Positions 5,879 through 7,770 of a stretch of 7,770 nucleotides of DNA are shown here, piece by piece. Source of the DNA: Halococcaceae archaeon (GTDB lineage Archaea > Halobacteriota > Halobacteria > Halobacteriales > Halalkalicoccaceae). The position numbers and the translations under genes are program-made. The stretch is from contig SKXI01000043.1 of NCBI GenBank assembly GCA_007128515.1, positions 1 to 7,770 of the forward strand, read 5' to 3'. Position 1 is the first letter of the stretch. Each line of letters begins with the position of its first letter. The notes beneath the pieces were generated by a model. It saw nothing but the letters and a program-made list of their open reading frames with translations, did no database searches and was not told the origin of the DNA.

Positions 5879-7770
5879 TTAGTCACCTGCTGCGGGTTCG
5901 AGCCGCGTGTTCGACGCCGGAGCGTCGGTCCCGTCCTCGACGATCTGGAGTTCGAATCCCTCGACCACCTCGGCCGGCTCGAACGGGTTGCCGTCGTACT
6001 TGAGTAGGCTGTTCATCTTCTCGCCGAATCTCCCCAGCTCCTTCTGGGCGAGCCCGCGGAACTGGGCCGTGACGTTCATCTCCACGACGAGCGCCTCGTC
6101 GACGCCCTCCAGGAACGCCGTCAGCTCCGCCTCGGGGAACGGCATCAGGTCGCTGACGCAGATCGCGCGCACCGAGTGGCCCGCCTCGTTGAGCCGGGCG
6201 GTCGCCTCCCGCACCGCACCCTGGCTCGAGCCCCAGGTGACGATACCGTACTCCGCGTCGTCCGGGCCGAAGTACGTCTGGTGTGAGGTTTCCGGATCGC
6301 TGTCGAGCTCCTCCCGGATCGACTCGATCTTTCGCATCCGCCGGTCCATCTGGAAGACCCGGTTGTCGGGGTCCTCCTCGATGTGGCCGTACGGCGAGTG
6401 TTCGTTGCCGGTGACGAGGAAGCGTCCGCCCTTCTGGCCCGGAACCGAGCGCGGGTTGACGCCGTTCTCGGGGTCGTACTGGAAGCGCTTGAACTTCCCC
6501 GCCTCGTCGTGGGGCATCTCCGCGAGCTCCTCTTCGTTGAGGACTGCCCCTGGATCGGAGTTCGGCTCGCGGTCGAAGAAGCTCTCGGGGACGTTCTGGT
6601 TCTCGCCGGAGAGCTTCTGGTCGATGACCACGATCGCCGGGACGTGGTAGTCGTACGCGAGCTCGAACGCCCGTCGCGTCTGGTCGTACGCCTCGGCGGG
6701 CGTGCCGGGGGCGAAGACCACCCGGCAGGAGTCGCCCTGACTCGAGTAGAGCACCGACTCCAGGTCGGCCTGTTCGGGTTTGGTCGGCAGACCGGTCGAC
6801 GGCCCCGCGCGCATCGCCTCGATCAGCACGACGGGCGTTTCGGACATCTCGGCGAGACCGAGCGGCTCGCCCATCAGCGCGAAGCCGCCGCCGGAGGAGC
6901 CGGACATCGACTTCACGCCAGCGTGGCTCGCGCCGAGCGCGAGACAGGCCGCCGCAATCTCGTCTTCGACCTGTTCGGAGATCCCGCCCACGTCGGGCAG
7001 GTGCTGGGACATGATCGTGAAGACGTCCGTCCAGGGGGTCATCGGGTAGCCCGCGATGAACCGACAGCCCTCGTCGAGCGCGCCGTAGGCGACGCCGTTC
7101 GAGCCCGAGATGAGCACCTGGGTCTCGTCGTGGTCGCCCTCGGGGAGTTTCACGTCGTGGTCGACGTCGTACTCCTCGTCGATCATCTCGTAGGCCTCGT
7201 GGAGGATCGTGAGGTTCGGCTCCAGGATCCCCTCGCGCGAGCCCATCGCCTCCTTCATCAGGTCCTCGATCGGCTGCGTGTCCATCCCGATCAGCGCGGC
7301 GGTGATGCCGACGCCGGCGGTGTTCCGCATGACCTCGCGGCCGTGCTCTCTGGCCATGCTCCGGAGGTCGATGTCGAAGACGTGCCAGTCGTTCTCCGCT
7401 ACCCGCTCCTCGAAGTCCGGGACCTCCGAGGCGTCGATCAGCCCGGAGTCGTAGAGGATGATCCCGCCCTCGCGGAGGTCGTCCAGGTTCTCCGAGAGCG
7501 GCTTGATCTCCTCGTTGCCGTAGAAGGCACCCTCCTTCGGGTTTCGCGCGAAGCTGTCGCCCAGCGCGAGCAGGAAGTTGTAGCCGTCGCCTCTGGAGGT
7601 GACCTCCTCGGGCTTCGCTCGGATCTCGACGTAGGTGTGACCGCCTCGGATCCGAGAGGGGTAGTGACGATGCGTAAATACGTGGAGCCCCGACCGCATC
7701 AGGGCCTTCGCGAAGTTCTGGCTGGTCGAGTCGATTCCGTCCCCGGAACCGCCCGCGATCCGCCAGATGA
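5879..7770 (-). CDS. porA: Pyruvate:ferredoxin oxidoreductase, alpha subunit (gamma-alpha fusion, 5' partial)
   Basis: PorA is the partner of PorB and supplies the rest of the active site and the CoA-binding parts. The frame is open from 7768 to TAA at 5879-5881, giving 629 visible residues. The known protein is about 632 residues, so only a few N-terminal residues lie beyond the window. The visible start IWRIAGGSGDGIDSTSQNFA continues upstream of the ATG at 7699, which is therefore internal. The gamma-type domain (about 1-190) shows GGSGDG and YPSRIRGGHTYVEIR. The alpha domain (about 215-430) has GALDEGCRFIAGYPMTPW, with the substrate-contacting threonine of the YPxTP motif kept, EDEIAAACLALGASHAG, and AGPSTGLPTKPEQADLES. 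The C-terminal domain (about 505-610) has GIVTWGSSQGAVREA and VVEMNVTAQF. Fusion of gamma to alpha without a delta ferredoxin subunit is the two-subunit arrangement known in haloarchaea. It is co-transcribed with porB; the promoter lies outside the window. Confidence 0.93.
   Translation of the reverse strand, partial: IWRIAGGSGDGIDSTSQNFAKALMRSGLHVFTHRHYPSRIRGGHTYVEIRAKPEEVTSRGDGYNFLLALGDSFARNPKEGAFYGNEEIKPLSENLDDLREGGIILYDSGLIDASEVPDFEERVAENDWHVFDIDLRSMAREHGREVMRNTAGVGITAALIGMDTQPIEDLMKEAMGSREGILEPNLTILHEAYEMIDEEYDVDHDVKLPEGDHDETQVLISGSNGVAYGALDEGCRFIAGYPMTPWTDVFTIMSQHLPDVGGISEQVEDEIAAACLALGASHAGVKSMSGSSGGGFALMGEPLGLAEMSETPVVLIEAMRAGPSTGLPTKPEQADLESVLYSSQGDSCRVVFAPGTPAEAYDQTRRAFELAYDYHVPAIVVIDQKLSGENQNVPESFFDREPNSDPGAVLNEEELAEMPHDEAGKFKRFQYDPENGVNPRSVPGQKGGRFLVTGNEHSPYGHIEEDPDNRVFQMDRRMRKIESIREELDSDPETSHQTYFGPDDAEYGIVTWGSSQGAVREATARLNEAGHSVRAICVSDLMPFPEAELTAFLEGVDEALVVEMNVTAQFRGLAQKELGRFGEKMNSLLKYDGNPFEPAEVVEGFELQIVEDGTDAPASNTRLEPAAGD
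5883..5888 (-). promoter_or_regulatory. Shine-Dalgarno site of porB inside the end of porA
   Basis: AGGTGA on the minus strand lies 7 nt before the porB ATG, within the last codons of porA. It complements the conserved 3' end of archaeal 16S rRNA. It supports translational coupling of porA and porB on one mRNA and contrasts with the apparently leaderless genes in the rest of the window. Confidence 0.6.

Noticed and set aside
4946..6007. A 353-codon plus-strand frame antisense to porB and the end of porA
   Set aside because: Its product is Val/Arg/Leu-rich with no domain, as expected opposite an acidic GC-rich gene; porB is unambiguous on the other strand.
7697..7699. ATG at 7699 as the start of porA
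   Set aside because: The frame continues upstream with IWRIAGGSGDGIDSTSQ, the conserved N-terminus of the gamma-type domain, so this ATG is internal and the gene runs off the window.

Overview
The window looks like a piece of haloarchaeal (class Halobacteria) chromosome. Reading frames are very GC-rich and dense, soluble proteins are acidic (for example the C-terminus of the PorB-like protein), GTG starts are common, and four genes have a TATA-like element centred about 26-28 nt before the start codon, the spacing expected of leaderless haloarchaeal mRNAs. The strongest taxonomic signal is a two-subunit pyruvate:ferredoxin oxidoreductase next to an LrpA1-like regulator, an arrangement I recall from Halobacterium. 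Identification is from memory of families; no search was run.

Layout: (1) 1-1562 (+), a DASS/SLC13 carrier missing its start at the left edge. (2) 1565-2470 (-), an EamA/DMT transporter, tail-to-tail with the carrier with 2 bp between them. (3) 2471-2556, a short divergent promoter region. (4) 2557-2964 (+), a 135-residue protein of unknown function. (5) 3002-3880 (+), a second EamA/DMT transporter. (6) 3882-4361 (-), an SRPBCC-fold protein, tail-to-tail with the second transporter with 1 bp between them; an imperfect palindrome covers both stop codons. (7) 4404-4832 (-), an Lrp/AsnC regulator. (8) 4940-5875 (-) porB and 5879-7770 (-) porA, the latter cut at its N-terminus by the right edge.

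The right half is one leftward block. porA and porB are 3 bp apart, and porB has a Shine-Dalgarno sequence inside the porA stop region, so they are almost certainly co-transcribed. They make an enzyme that decarboxylates pyruvate to acetyl-CoA and reduces ferredoxin. The regulator follows from its own promoter, separated from porB by a 107-bp gap that holds a perfect 9-bp inverted repeat and a T-run. The left half carries three membrane carriers whose substrates cannot be read from sequence. No tRNA, rRNA, CRISPR array, insertion sequence or prophage gene was seen, and no gene-free stretch exceeds 110 bp. Nothing indicates a wholly new system; the items most worth a second look are the porB-lrpA1 intergenic structure and the uncharacterised small protein between the two EamA transporters.
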